A stretch of 64,000 nucleotides of DNA from Cellvibrio sp. KY-GH-1. GTDB lineage: Bacteria; Pseudomonadota; Gammaproteobacteria; Pseudomonadales; Cellvibrionaceae. Below the pieces are notes generated by a model. The model was not told the DNA's origin, made no database searches, and worked only from the letters and a program-made list of their open reading frames with translations. Positions 1 through 9,341 of the stretch are shown here, piece by piece. The stretch's first letter is position 1. Each line of letters opens with the position of its first letter. The stretch lies in NCBI RefSeq assembly GCF_008806975.1, contig NZ_CP031728.1, positions 2,480,001-2,544,000 on the forward strand. The letters are read 5' to 3'. The translations under genes were made by a program, and so were the position numbers.

Positions 1-173
1 TTGATAGCAGTAATGCCAAAAAATAATGCCAGAAAATCTATTCGCCACCAGCCATAAAAAATATAACTCGCAATAACGATAATTAGCGAGCGCCACTTAT
101 TTGGCGTTAAAAAATAGACCGCAAAAAATATCGGTAAAAAAACAAATAAAAAAATACTGGAGGAGAAGACCAT
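1..173 (-). CDS. algI: AlgI, alginate O-acetyltransferase (MBOAT), N-terminal part only
   Basis: The gene starts at 173 on the minus strand, one base past the algG stop, and runs off the window after about 57 codons. The visible protein begins MVFSSSIFLFVFLPIFFA and continues through two hydrophobic stretches containing LTPNKWRSL and SYIFYGWWRIDFLAL. That is the characteristic N-terminus of AlgI, the multi-pass inner-membrane MBOAT protein that, in Pseudomonas, passes acetyl groups to AlgJ/AlgX for acetylation of periplasmic alginate. The one-base gap to algG implies translational coupling. In Pseudomonas algX and algL lie between algG and algI; here they do not. The catalytic His region lies outside the window. 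It was too short for ordinary ORF calling and was read by hand. Confidence 0.88.
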   Translation of the reverse strand, partial: MVFSSSIFLFVFLPIFFAVYFLTPNKWRSLIIVIASYIFYGWWRIDFLALFFGITAI

Positions 174-174
174 A

Positions 175-1719
175 CTAATTCAGCTCCCTGGATGAGGATT
201 CGACAGCAACGGGCTTGCGCACCAGTTCTGCCATTTGCTTTTCCTTAATCACTGTTTTCCAAAAATCACCATAGTGGTCCTGTAATGGCCCTTCCAACAC
301 CAATGCCTGTCCCGGCAGGTTTTGCACATCGATTTGGCTAACCTGTAAGTATTCCGGCCCTACAGCCGAAATAACACCCGAGCGATTGGCGTGGATTTTT
401 CCACCTTTCAATTGGAAGGAATAACGTTGAACGTAGGGATCTTTTATCGAATCACGATGCTTGTTATCGCGCAAATCTTTGGTGTGGCCAAAAATGCCAA
501 AGCCCCCGTTGCCAAATACCAGATTATCTTCAATCTGAATGTTCTCGCTGTTGCGCACCCGAATACCATGTTTCTTGTTACCGTAAACATGATTGTTGCG
601 CAGTACATTGTTGCTACTTTCGTAAATAGTGATTCCATCGGTGTGGTTTTTATAGACTTTATTGCCAACTACTAAATTATTAATGCAGTTACGATCCAGT
701 ACAAAACCCGATAACTTATTGTCGTAACTGATGTTACCGATAAACCAACTGTTATCCACTGAACGCGAACCAATAATGCCGTGCTTCACTTTCGTGCCAT
801 ACACAGTATTACGTGCAAAAATCAAATGACTGGAGCGGTCATGCGGGTCGATTCCGTAAATAATATTGTTTTTATAAACTGTATCGATTACTACCAGACC
901 ATCGGCCTCATAGCAGTAAAACCCGTAATACAAATCTTCAAATACAGAGTTCAAAATCCAGGCTTTGGGGCTGGCGCGCTGTAAACGCTTGTTCCACACA
1001 AAACCGTGTTGGGAAATTGATAACCCGTAACTTTTACTCCGGTGATAACCCAGAGCCAGCGCGTGAGCATTGTGCATATACAATTCACCACCGCCCCACA
1101 CGGTGATAAATGGGCGAAAACTGTCATCATCTTTAAAGTAAGCCGGGGTTTGTTCTGCATCGCGCCAGCCGACAATTTTTGTGTCCAGAACAAATAGACC
1201 ACCATCGGAAATCAGGAATGAACCTTTTTCTTCTGACAATCGCAGTTCACCCACTTCGTTGCCGGATAACAACAAGCTAGCACCAAACTCGACGACAATT
1301 GGCAACCGCGCATAGGCAATTTTATTAACACTATCCCACTGAAAATATTTTGGGTTGTTAATCGCTTTAGCAATATCAGTCGCGGTGACTACGCCCTCTT
1401 TAATAAAAATAGCCTGAGGTACACCACCCTGTAATTTCGCCCAACGTCCCGCACGGCCACTACCGGTAAACAACACCAGCTCATGTTCTTTAAATACCCT
1501 GCGCAACTCCACCACCGGCTTAATTGCCTGTTGATGTTGTTGTTGTAATTTTTCATCGATGGCAGTGCGCGTATATACACTTAAATCCGGCAAGTCCTGT
1601 GCCTTTACCACCGGTGGCTGCTCAATGCCACTATTAAAACGGTAATCAGCCAAGGCTACACCCGTCGACATAAAACAAATTATGCCCAGCAATAAAAAGC
1701 CAATGCGTTTACTTGTCAT
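175..1719 (-). CDS. algG: AlgG, periplasmic poly(beta-D-mannuronate) C5-epimerase
   Basis: AlgG converts mannuronate to guluronate residues in nascent alginate in the periplasm and is also part of the export scaffold. I set the start at the ATG at 1719 (MTSKRIGFLLLG) because it forms a 4-base ATGA overlap with the algE stop; the longer reading frame begins with a TTG. An N-terminal signal segment (GFLLLGIICFMSTGVALA) is followed by a right-handed beta-helix with CASH/NosD-type repeats such as NNVLRNNHVYGNKKHGIRV. The catalytic DPHD motif of AlgG is present at about residues 291-294. Length (514 aa) is normal for the family. It lies in the operon between algE and algI. Confidence 0.93.
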   Translation of the reverse strand: MTSKRIGFLLLGIICFMSTGVALADYRFNSGIEQPPVVKAQDLPDLSVYTRTAIDEKLQQQHQQAIKPVVELRRVFKEHELVLFTGSGRAGRWAKLQGGVPQAIFIKEGVVTATDIAKAINNPKYFQWDSVNKIAYARLPIVVEFGASLLLSGNEVGELRLSEEKGSFLISDGGLFVLDTKIVGWRDAEQTPAYFKDDDSFRPFITVWGGGELYMHNAHALALGYHRSKSYGLSISQHGFVWNKRLQRASPKAWILNSVFEDLYYGFYCYEADGLVVIDTVYKNNIIYGIDPHDRSSHLIFARNTVYGTKVKHGIIGSRSVDNSWFIGNISYDNKLSGFVLDRNCINNLVVGNKVYKNHTDGITIYESSNNVLRNNHVYGNKKHGIRVRNSENIQIEDNLVFGNGGFGIFGHTKDLRDNKHRDSIKDPYVQRYSFQLKGGKIHANRSGVISAVGPEYLQVSQIDVQNLPGQALVLEGPLQDHYGDFWKTVIKEKQMAELVRKPVAVESSSRELN

Positions 1720-3032
1720 AGATTTACGATCCAACTCAACATGCCCGCATACTGGGTATTCAGGTTTTCCAACTCCGGATTGTTCGCCTGCTGCCTGGTG
1801 TCATAATCAAACGCGGATAAACGAAGGCGAATAACCGAATCAAAATACCCCAGCGAAAACAGCCCCGGCCCCTTGCGATTCAAATAACCGGAGAAAACCA
1901 AATCCAACCCGCGCCCTAAATGCGCATCATCGCCTACTAACATATGGGGCTTGCCATTCAGGTAGTAAGACTCGCGCACATCATCCAAAGAGAAATCACT
2001 CAACACCAGATTGAAATCCCACTGCCGGTATTGCGCGAGTGCCAAGTAAACGGAAGCTACTTCTAAATTGCGTAAGTCCGCACGAATTGCTTCATTCAAA
2101 CGATATAAGGACGAACGAGTTCCGGTAAACTTTGCACGATTGGATTCAAAACCAGTTGGGCGATAGCCCTCTGCACCTGCATCAGCAGCTACATACTGAA
2201 GCCCAATAGTGGGTTGCCAGGACACATCAAATTGCCAACGCGCGCCTACATCCACGGCAGTACCGCTAATATCCTCCAAACGATTAGTCGGAGCATAAAA
2301 TTGCGTCCCCTGCACAGCATGAAAAAATGCACTGTAACTAAATGCACTAACGCTATTGCTGTAGTAACCGTTTTCCAACCCAATGCCAGCCCATTGCAGT
2401 TGCGTATCTAATGGATTTTCCTCGCCTTCACCATAGAGGTAATACGAGGAAATAGCATGGCCATATCCGTATTGCCAACGGGCATTGGCGTAACTGAGCG
2501 ATAACTTTTCTACTTCTTTTGGCAAAAAATAGTCGTCGGTACGCAGATCATCTTGCTGCTCGCCATAGCCCAGTTGTAATTTCAATAAGCTCGTATCCAG
2601 TTGCCAACTCGCACCAAGAAGCGAAGAATCAAAAATAAATCCGTCCTGCCAGCGCTGGCGTTCAACACCCAAGCGAAGAGTGTCGCCCGGGTAATCGCTA
2701 AAGCCCTGATGACCAATCCAAAGTTCGCGCAAATTGGCAAATTCGGTAGAACTTCCCTGATCCGAATCAAACTCCACATCGGATTCGTTATTGGCAGCAA
2801 ACAATTGACCTTCAAAATAAATTTGCCAGCTTGATGCACCTTTCCAACCCAATTGCGGTTTAAGATTTAATCCGGCCAGGGTTCCATTTTGGGAACCGCC
2901 CAAGCTCAGACTATCGTTATCCGCCACAAAAGATTCCACATCCAGCGCAGCATTAAACCCGGACGATGCAACAGCACCCCAGGCCATAGGAGCTGCACAA
3001 CCCAGCAGCGGTAACCAACGCAGGTATTTCAT
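1716..3032 (-). CDS. algE: AlgE, outer-membrane alginate export porin
   Basis: This 438-residue protein has a cleavable signal peptide (WLPLLGCAAPMAWGAVA) and is otherwise a run of alternating polar/aromatic strands (for example RQRWQDGFIFDSSLLGASWQLD) ending in an aromatic-rich strand, as expected of an outer-membrane beta-barrel. Position between algK and algG, size and strand pattern match AlgE, the 18-stranded, positively lined barrel that releases alginate from the cell in Pseudomonas. The start codon overlaps the algK stop by one base (TAATG) and the stop overlaps algG by four, so the three genes should be translationally coupled. Individual selectivity-loop residues cannot be assigned by eye. 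Confidence 0.87.
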   Translation of the reverse strand: MKYLRWLPLLGCAAPMAWGAVASSGFNAALDVESFVADNDSLSLGGSQNGTLAGLNLKPQLGWKGASSWQIYFEGQLFAANNESDVEFDSDQGSSTEFANLRELWIGHQGFSDYPGDTLRLGVERQRWQDGFIFDSSLLGASWQLDTSLLKLQLGYGEQQDDLRTDDYFLPKEVEKLSLSYANARWQYGYGHAISSYYLYGEGEENPLDTQLQWAGIGLENGYYSNSVSAFSYSAFFHAVQGTQFYAPTNRLEDISGTAVDVGARWQFDVSWQPTIGLQYVAADAGAEGYRPTGFESNRAKFTGTRSSLYRLNEAIRADLRNLEVASVYLALAQYRQWDFNLVLSDFSLDDVRESYYLNGKPHMLVGDDAHLGRGLDLVFSGYLNRKGPGLFSLGYFDSVIRLRLSAFDYDTRQQANNPELENLNTQYAGMLSWIVNL

Positions 3033-4504
3033 TACAATGCAGCCCCTTGAACTTCAAGCTCACAACACGTCAGGTGTTTTTTCTTAATAAGTTGACGCGC
3101 ATTTAACTCTCGATTGGAAATTCCTACCGCGTCATCTACTTGGGCCTGATTCAGCGTTGTTAAAATTTCTGCTGATAATTTTTTACCCTGACGACTGCCC
3201 CGTATTTCTGCAATACGTGCAAAGGAATAGGCGTACACCGGATTCCTTGCCAAGCCGCGTGCCTGCCAAAACATTTCAGCCAAGGCCACATCGGCCTTTT
3301 CATGGCCAAAACGAGCGGCCCTCAATAAATACCCTAATGCATTTTCAGCATCCGGCTGGCCCAACAAACCATCGCGAGCCAGAAGCCCGAGATAATAATT
3401 GGCGCTAACTGACTTATCCTGTATTGGCTGCAGCAGCTCATATACCTTTGTTGGGTCAAGTGGTCGCTGCTTGCCGGTGAAATACATTTCGCCAAGAATT
3501 TCGTTGCTACGCCAATCGCCAGATTGCTGCTGGGTTTCAAGCAACTGCGTCAGATCAGCTGAATATTGCAAACCCGGATTTTGATAAAGCAACTGTGCGA
3601 TCTCATAGTTTGCATCCGGGTATTTTTGTCGAATCATATCTAGAAGAGTGAGTGAAAACGCGGCGCCCTTGCCTACGGGATTTCTATCACTCAACCAATC
3701 AGCCATGCTCACCACTACAGCGCCGGAAATACGACCCGCGCGATAATCGCGTTGAATACGCTCCACAACAGCAGTCACTTTTTCCTCATTCTGCTGCACT
3801 TGATACAACGAGATTAATGAGCGGTAACATCCCACTTCCAAAGAACCCAAACGATTACAAATACGCTCTATCTGCGTTGCGTTCACCTCCAGTTGCGCTT
3901 GACTTTCCCACCACAACACCTTGGCATAGAGCGCATTGGTAGAACCGGATTTTTGCGCGCGTTGAATAATTTGCTCTACTTCAGCAAGCAGGTTTAATTC
4001 CGGAAACTGTACACTGAGCTTAATAATTACACTCAACGCTGAATCATCACCGAGTGCTAGTGCATCGCGCGCATACATCAAGGAACGTCGGGCATCTTCT
4101 ATTCCAGGTGTTTCACCACTTGACTGACCAAGAAATTGAGCTTCTTGTTTGGTATCGACCGCCAGCTGTGAATAGAGTTTTGCTAAACGTCCACGCGCCT
4201 TGAATTCACCAGCATCCACAGCGCGTAAATAATAAGACTCAGCCTCTCCTGGTTCCGTTTTACCCAATTGATCGCCCAACAGCACCATGGCTTCCACAAC
4301 GCCTTTGTTGGCAAGTTTTTCCAATTCCAACTGCGCAGGGGCAATATTGCCCGCTGATATTTGCTGCTTGGCATGACCCAAATCAGGAACCACGCACGCG
4401 TGCAATAAACCGACCATTGCAAGCGCGCTCAAGCACTTCGCAAGTAAAGTCAAGGTCTGGGAAATCCGGGTGTACTGACACGGATATTTATTGGTTTGCT
4501 GCAT
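3032..4504 (-). CDS. algK: AlgK, outer-membrane lipoprotein with TPR/Sel1-like repeats
   Basis: AlgK is the periplasmic TPR scaffold that helps localise AlgE and bridges it to the inner-membrane synthase. The ORF opens with a TTG at 4522; I prefer the ATG at 4504 (MQQTNKYPCQYTR), preceded by a GGA element. The lipobox LLHAC (Cys at about residue 37) predicts lipidation. Repeats resembling Sel1/TPR units follow, for instance AMVLLGDQLGKTEPGEAESY and ALGYLLRAARFGHEKADVAL. The sequence is divergent from Pseudomonas AlgK as far as I can judge, so the name rests on the lipobox, the repeats and the operon position between alg44 and algE. Confidence 0.87.
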   Translation of the reverse strand: MQQTNKYPCQYTRISQTLTLLAKCLSALAMVGLLHACVVPDLGHAKQQISAGNIAPAQLELEKLANKGVVEAMVLLGDQLGKTEPGEAESYYLRAVDAGEFKARGRLAKLYSQLAVDTKQEAQFLGQSSGETPGIEDARRSLMYARDALALGDDSALSVIIKLSVQFPELNLLAEVEQIIQRAQKSGSTNALYAKVLWWESQAQLEVNATQIERICNRLGSLEVGCYRSLISLYQVQQNEEKVTAVVERIQRDYRAGRISGAVVVSMADWLSDRNPVGKGAAFSLTLLDMIRQKYPDANYEIAQLLYQNPGLQYSADLTQLLETQQQSGDWRSNEILGEMYFTGKQRPLDPTKVYELLQPIQDKSVSANYYLGLLARDGLLGQPDAENALGYLLRAARFGHEKADVALAEMFWQARGLARNPVYAYSFARIAEIRGSRQGKKLSAEILTTLNQAQVDDAVGISNRELNARQLIKKKHLTCCELEVQGAAL

Positions 4505-4570
4505 AGCTAATATTCCAAACAACCTAATGGGTTGCTCACTATGTTTGATTAACCGTCATGAAGAGCGCGC

Positions 4571-5692
4571 TTAGAAAAAGCGCGCCTTGGATACCAATAA
4601 TGGCTGGCTCTCTGACAACTGTTGACCTGCTTCAACCAGATCAACACGCACCTCTACTTGCGACAAAGGACCATTACCGCCTACGGGCAATTTAATTGAC
4701 GCAATTTTCCCGACGAAAGATTCTGAAGCACCGGGCAACTGCACTTTTACATCATCGTTTACTTGTAAATTAATAGCATCGCGAAACTCAAACCAAGCCA
4801 TTGCATATTTTTTCGCTTCAGGCATGGCCAAATTAAATAGCGAGGTTGTCTTCGCAAGATATTGCCCATCTACAAAACTTTGACTACTGACCACACAATC
4901 GCATGGACTACTGATAGAGCCTGAAATGTTGGTCTTGCCTATTTCGGCAACCAATTCAGGGCTTAAATTTGCTGCCATATTTCCACTGAGAAAATCAGCC
5001 ATAGGCGCTTTGATAGTGGCCAGCGGTTGGCCTTTGGTAACTGACTGCCCAACCTCAACCAATGACACCACCTCGCCTTCGCGTGGCGTTGCTATCGCAA
5101 AGGAATCCAAGGCGATCTTGGCGGAGGTCGCATGAAACATAAACAGGTTGGTATAAATGGCATGCCCCACATAAGCAAACGCGCCCAAGCCGGCGATAAA
5201 AAACAATCCGCTAAAAGCCATCGCTTTAATGCGCTGGCCAAATGACTGCTGCGCTTGAGCTTTGTTATTGCGCGATTTGGTAAAGTTTTCACGCGCAAGC
5301 GTATTAAGCATGTCGCCAGCTGAAAATAATTCGCCATTGAGTGTTGAAGTCAACAGATAGCGCAAGCTCGCAATTTCACGAGGCCCTAAGTCGGACAACT
5401 CAAAACCAATTCGATTTGCTTCGGGATCAATATTTTTAACCGCAAATTTAACTGGTAAGGAGAACGCAAAACCATCCACTTTAAATTGCAAGGTTCCTTC
5501 ATAGTGTTGCGCAGGTTTGAACAACTCAACTTTCTCATTCACACTAAATCCGCCGGCGGAAATATCGTGCACAGGGCAAATCACTGAATGACCATTTATC
5601 TTCACCGCCAGCTTGGCAGGGATACGTACCCGTGCATACTGTCTCTGGGCTTCTGCTTCATGCACTATATTTAAATTGTTACGTCCACTCAT
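4571..5692 (-). CDS. alg44: Alg44, c-di-GMP-binding PilZ co-polymerase
   Basis: Alg44 binds cyclic di-GMP through a cytoplasmic PilZ domain and activates Alg8. The PilZ signature is visible: R17 and R21 in RQYARVR and the D43-x-S45-x-x-G motif in HDISAGGF, matching the nucleotide-binding residues known for the Pseudomonas protein. One transmembrane helix (about 155-178, GLFFIAGLGAFAYVGHAIY) follows, then a periplasmic membrane-fusion-like domain (VVSLVEVGQSVTKGQPLATI, a barrel-sandwich hybrid). The ATG at 5692 has an AGGGTAGG ribosome-binding region. The gene is 22 bases after alg8. Alginate synthesis here is therefore predicted to depend on c-di-GMP. Confidence 0.94.
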   Translation of the reverse strand: MSGRNNLNIVHEAEAQRQYARVRIPAKLAVKINGHSVICPVHDISAGGFSVNEKVELFKPAQHYEGTLQFKVDGFAFSLPVKFAVKNIDPEANRIGFELSDLGPREIASLRYLLTSTLNGELFSAGDMLNTLARENFTKSRNNKAQAQQSFGQRIKAMAFSGLFFIAGLGAFAYVGHAIYTNLFMFHATSAKIALDSFAIATPREGEVVSLVEVGQSVTKGQPLATIKAPMADFLSGNMAANLSPELVAEIGKTNISGSISSPCDCVVSSQSFVDGQYLAKTTSLFNLAMPEAKKYAMAWFEFRDAINLQVNDDVKVQLPGASESFVGKIASIKLPVGGNGPLSQVEVRVDLVEAGQQLSESQPLLVSKARFF

Positions 5693-5714
5693 AACCTACC
5701 CTCGTGTTCACTGT

Positions 5715-7208
5715 TCAAGCGATCGCAAAAACAACCGCAAAAAAAATACTAACTGCTGAAAATGTCATAGCACGCGACGACCACGTGTTAAACCACTTTT
5801 GGAAGCTCGCCAAATCGCGTGTTAATTTAGTGTCTTGCCGTGTCCAACTCTGACGATCCAGACGATAAGACACATAGATTTTCATAATCGAGCCAACTAC
5901 CTGGTTGTAATACAAAATCAATGGGTAGGCGGGGCCGATACTATGTCCGGACGCTAATAGCAAAAACGTTAAAACCAATCGGGTAATCCCGATCCACAAC
6001 AAATACACCAATAAAATTGCAGAACCGTATTTAATGCTGGCGACTATAGCGGCACTGATTCCCAGTAAGCTGGTCCACATACTGATGCGCTGATCCAACA
6101 AAATGTAATAAGTGAACCATCCCAAATGTGTGGGACCCAAACTGGTCGCGCGGTTGTTTTGTCGCAATGAATTGCCGTACCAGCGAAACATCAACTTGCG
6201 GCTTGCGCGAAAGAAATTTTTATCCGGCGGATGCTCTACCGTATTGATATTGGCATCCGGCACGTACCAGGTGTCGTAACCTAAACGCATCAAGCTAAAC
6301 CAACTGGATTTATCATCACCGGTAAGAAATTTAAATTCACCCAACCGCCAGTGATAAAGTTTGTCGTGTTCCACATCGGAAATAAAATGCGGGTCTGTCA
6401 CTACAGCAGCGCGAAAAACTGACATGCGCCCTGTTAGGGTTAAAACCCGATTGGACAATGCCATTGAACACATATTGATATGGCGCTGGGCAAAACGAAG
6501 CTTGTGCCACTCAGACATTAAATAGCTACCGCGCACTTCGCAAAATTCGTTAGTGGTTAAGCCGCCCATATTGGGAAATAAGGCGAAGTAAGGCGCAGTT
6601 GCACGCACTACACCGGGCTCCAATACGGTATCACCATCCACCACCGCAACTACCGCATTCTCATCGGGCAAATCGCGCGAAATAGCCCGGAAACCGAAGG
6701 CTAAACCATCGCGTTTTCCAGTACCGGGAATACGGACGAAGTGCAAAGCAACGCGAGGAGGTGGATTATTTTTTTCCCAGAGTGCGCGTATCAGCATTTC
6801 ATCCGAGACTTCTACAATGGAACAGACCACCATGGTCTCCCATCCACAATTAATCGCCTCTTTGATAACTGAGTCATAAACCATCGCCGTGGTGTGGGCA
6901 TCAATGCGAAAACTGGTCACCATCAAATACACTTTGGACGGAGCCGCCGCATCACCCATGCGTAACATTTTTTTCCTAAAAAATGGGTACACCAGATAAA
7001 GAAAAATAATGCCGCGTATAAAATGGACTATCCCCACCCCGTAACGCCACAACCCCACTGCACCGATAATGAAAATAAATTCATGGCTCAGCGGATCAAA
7101 TAAATTCCGCGGCAACAGGCTGACGAAAAAGCCCAACACTGAAAAACACAGCAACCAACCGCTGATGTAGTTCAAATTGACGCGATGACCTTCGCCAGGA
7201 TTACTCAT
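5715..7208 (-). CDS. alg8: Alg8, alginate polymerase (GT2 glycosyltransferase)
   Basis: Alg8 polymerises GDP-mannuronate into polymannuronate at the inner membrane. N-terminal membrane helices ([17 protein letters not shown] and [20 protein letters not shown]) precede a cytoplasmic GT2 domain with the substrate-binding [14 protein letters not shown] and the later [12 protein letters not shown] and KLMFRWYGN segments, followed by further C-terminal membrane helices. At 497 residues it has the usual Alg8 length. It lies 92 bases downstream of algD and 22 bases upstream of alg44, in the standard order of the alginate operon. Confidence 0.94.
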   Translation of the reverse strand: MSNPGEGHRVNLNYISGWLLCFSVLGFFVSLLPRNLFDPLSHEFIFIIGAVGLWRYGVGIVHFIRGIIFLYLVYPFFRKKMLRMGDAAAPSKVYLMVTSFRIDAHTTAMVYDSVIKEAINCGWETMVVCSIVEVSDEMLIRALWEKNNPPPRVALHFVRIPGTGKRDGLAFGFRAISRDLPDENAVVAVVDGDTVLEPGVVRATAPYFALFPNMGGLTTNEFCEVRGSYLMSEWHKLRFAQRHINMCSMALSNRVLTLTGRMSVFRAAVVTDPHFISDVEHDKLYHWRLGEFKFLTGDDKSSWFSLMRLGYDTWYVPDANINTVEHPPDKNFFRASRKLMFRWYGNSLRQNNRATSLGPTHLGWFTYYILLDQRISMWTSLLGISAAIVASIKYGSAILLVYLLWIGITRLVLTFLLLASGHSIGPAYPLILYYNQVVGSIMKIYVSYRLDRQSWTRQDTKLTRDLASFQKWFNTWSSRAMTFSAVSIFFAVVFAIA

Positions 7209-7300
7209 GCCAGATTACTCATGCCTACTTATTTATGGATCGAATTTTTATATTCAAGAAATTCACCAAGCCTGTTAACAACAGACTTGGTGGCAAGGGG

Positions 7301-8611
7301 TTACCAACAAATACCTTCCAGTGACTCAGTACTTGCAGTTTTCATAAAACCAACCAAATCCAGTACTTTTTTACCTTCTGGCAAGTTTTCCAATACAGAT
7401 TCAAACAGCTCATCTTTATTGCCCAATACAATCACATCCGAACTATCGACCACTTGATGAATATCGGAAGTCAACAGACGGGAAACGTGTGGAATGTGGT
7501 TGTTAATGTAGTCCTTGTTAGCGCCGTGAATACGCGCGTATTCCACGTTGCGGTCAAAGATTTTTAAATCAAAACCGCGACCAATCAGCATTTCTGCAAG
7601 CGTCACCAATGGGCTTTCACGCAGGTCATCAGTGCCGGCTTTAAAACTCAAACCCAGCAACCCAATTTTTTTCTTACCGTAGGAATCAATAATGTCGTAA
7701 GAGCGCTCAACCTGGTGATCATTGCTATTCATAATCGCGGCAAGCATCGGATGCTTAACATCAAGTTGATTTGCACGATAGGTCAGTGCGCGGACATCTT
7801 TGGGCAAGCAGGAACCGCCAAAGGCAAAGCCCGGCTTCATGTAGTATTTGGATATGTTCAGCTTTTCATCCTGACAAACTACATCCATCACGTCACGACC
7901 ATCTACACCCAGCGCTTTCGCAAGACTGCCAATTTCATTGGCAAAGGTCACTTTGGTTGCGTGCCATACGTTGCAGGTATATTTGATCATCTCTGCAACA
8001 GAGATAGGCTTGCGAATGATTTTTGCCGGCAAATCACCGTACAACTGAGCGAGGAGATCACCGGAAGCCTCATCATATTCACCGATTACGGTAATTGGTG
8101 GGAAGTTGTAATCATCAATTGCCGTACTTTCACGCAGGAATTCCGGGTTGATCGCTAGACCAAAATCTGCTCCAGCTTTCTTACCGGAGAACTTTTCAAT
8201 TATAGGCTGAACCACTTTAGTGACCGTTCCAGGCAATACGGTGCTGCGCACTACCACGGTATGGCGGGATTTCTTTTTGGCGATAGCCAAACCGATTTCT
8301 TCGCATACCACTTCCATGTAACTCAAGTCCAAATCGCCATTGCGCTTGCTGGGTGTACCGACACAAATCATTGAAAGGTCCGTATTTTCAATTGCTTCAG
8401 CTACATCCAGGGTCCCATAGATTAAGCCATCCTTAACCCCCCCCTTAAGCAACTCACCCAATCCAGGCTCAACGATCGGCGATAGACCGCGGTTAATCAG
8501 ATCAATTTTAGCGGTAGACACGTCAACACCAATCATCTTGTGTCCACGTGATGCTAATGCGCCAACACAAACCGCGCCCACATAGCCGAGACCAAATACA
8601 CTAATGCGCAT
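7301..8611 (-). CDS. algD: AlgD, GDP-mannose 6-dehydrogenase
   Basis: AlgD oxidises GDP-mannose twice with NAD+ to GDP-mannuronate, the committed step of alginate synthesis. The N-terminal Rossmann motif GLGYVGAVCVGALASRGH (residues 7-24) and the catalytic cysteine in FGGSCLPKD (C268, the same number as in Pseudomonas AlgD) are intact. KPISVAEMIKYTCNVWHA is the central-domain helix typical of UDP/GDP-sugar dehydrogenases. The start ATG at 8611 has a clear AGGAG six bases upstream. As first gene of the operon it probably carries the regulated promoter in the 730-base gap upstream. Confidence 0.95.
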   Translation of the reverse strand: MRISVFGLGYVGAVCVGALASRGHKMIGVDVSTAKIDLINRGLSPIVEPGLGELLKGGVKDGLIYGTLDVAEAIENTDLSMICVGTPSKRNGDLDLSYMEVVCEEIGLAIAKKKSRHTVVVRSTVLPGTVTKVVQPIIEKFSGKKAGADFGLAINPEFLRESTAIDDYNFPPITVIGEYDEASGDLLAQLYGDLPAKIIRKPISVAEMIKYTCNVWHATKVTFANEIGSLAKALGVDGRDVMDVVCQDEKLNISKYYMKPGFAFGGSCLPKDVRALTYRANQLDVKHPMLAAIMNSNDHQVERSYDIIDSYGKKKIGLLGLSFKAGTDDLRESPLVTLAEMLIGRGFDLKIFDRNVEYARIHGANKDYINNHIPHVSRLLTSDIHQVVDSSDVIVLGNKDELFESVLENLPEGKKVLDLVGFMKTASTESLEGICW

Positions 8612-8713
8612 ATAAACTCCTAATCGTTAGAAATGCCTTTTACACCTGTGTGAAAATCAACCTTGAAGCCAATTTTTTTCTTGCCTCAAAAACGCTGGGC
8701 AAAAGAATCCCTG

Positions 8714-8728
8714 TTCGCATTATGCGAA
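8714..8728. promoter_or_regulatory. 15-base palindrome upstream of algD, possible operator
   Basis: The perfect palindrome TTCGCAT-T-ATGCGAA lies about 103 bases before the algD start. Its position in the leader or promoter and its perfect symmetry suggest a dimeric regulator site. The regulator is unknown and no second copy was noticed in the window. Confidence 0.35.
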
Positions 8729-9190
8729 TTTTAAATAAAACAAATCGGGAAATTATTGTTTCGAAGTAACATTACCTGAAAGCTGAAATGCAACTTTTGG
8801 TAACATCAATTTTTCGTTGCTATGAGAACACAAAATTTTCGGGAAGGAAAACTTAAAAAAGTTTTGTTGGTTATACGGTGGGAGCATCTAAAAACCCCCT
8901 AAAATGGCGTTGAAATTACCACTTTTTATTGACAGCCATCACAGAAACACGCGAAAAAGATTAATTTTCAATCAAAAAAAGGCGAGACATTCCAGTAAAA
9001 GCATGTGTGAAAATTTTCACATTTGTCGAAAAAATTATATTTAATAGGGAATCAATTACGCTCCATTACAATGTTGATTTTCTTTACACTCCGCCACAAA
9101 AAAAGCTATTTTTTTTTGATTTTGGAATCAACTGTTGTTTTTCTGGGATGAACGGACAATTAAAATTTTTCTTCATACGACGAAAAATAC

Positions 9191-9240
9191 AAAATCGTAA
9201 AAATAACCGACTATTTATTTTCGGTTAAATTTACGATTTT
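9191..9240 (-). terminator. Long AT-rich inverted repeat, probable terminator of the PL7-like gene
   Basis: Arms of 20 bases (9191-9210, AAAATCGTAAAAATAACCGA, and 9221-9240) pair with two mismatches around a 10-base loop. It starts about 100 bases after the stop of the lyase-like gene on the minus strand and is followed there by GTATTTTTCG, so an intrinsic terminator is the simplest reading. The stem is unusually AT-rich for that role. Confidence 0.45.
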
Positions 9241-9341
9241 TTGATTGTCGTAAAAATTTACACTATCCTCAGCAAATCAATTACCACGCAGAGGAACCAA
9301 GAGTAGCGACATACACACCCAACTATTGGTACCGATAAATA

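Larger units (their letters stand above)
8612..9341. other. AT-rich intergenic region upstream of algD
   Basis: This 730-base gap holds no convincing gene. The part next to algD should contain its promoter, but I could not find a clear AlgU-type or sigma54-type promoter by eye. It is rich in A/T runs (around 9090-9250), and the only open frame (about 9007-9228) is a low-complexity, Phe/Lys/Asn-biased product that I reject as a gene. A palindrome near 8714 and a long inverted repeat at 9191-9240 are listed separately. Confidence 0.6.

Noticed and set aside
9007..9228. Open frame of 73 codons upstream of algD
   Set aside because: Low-complexity Phe/Lys/Asn/Ile product in very AT-rich DNA, no ribosome-binding site, no recognisable domain.
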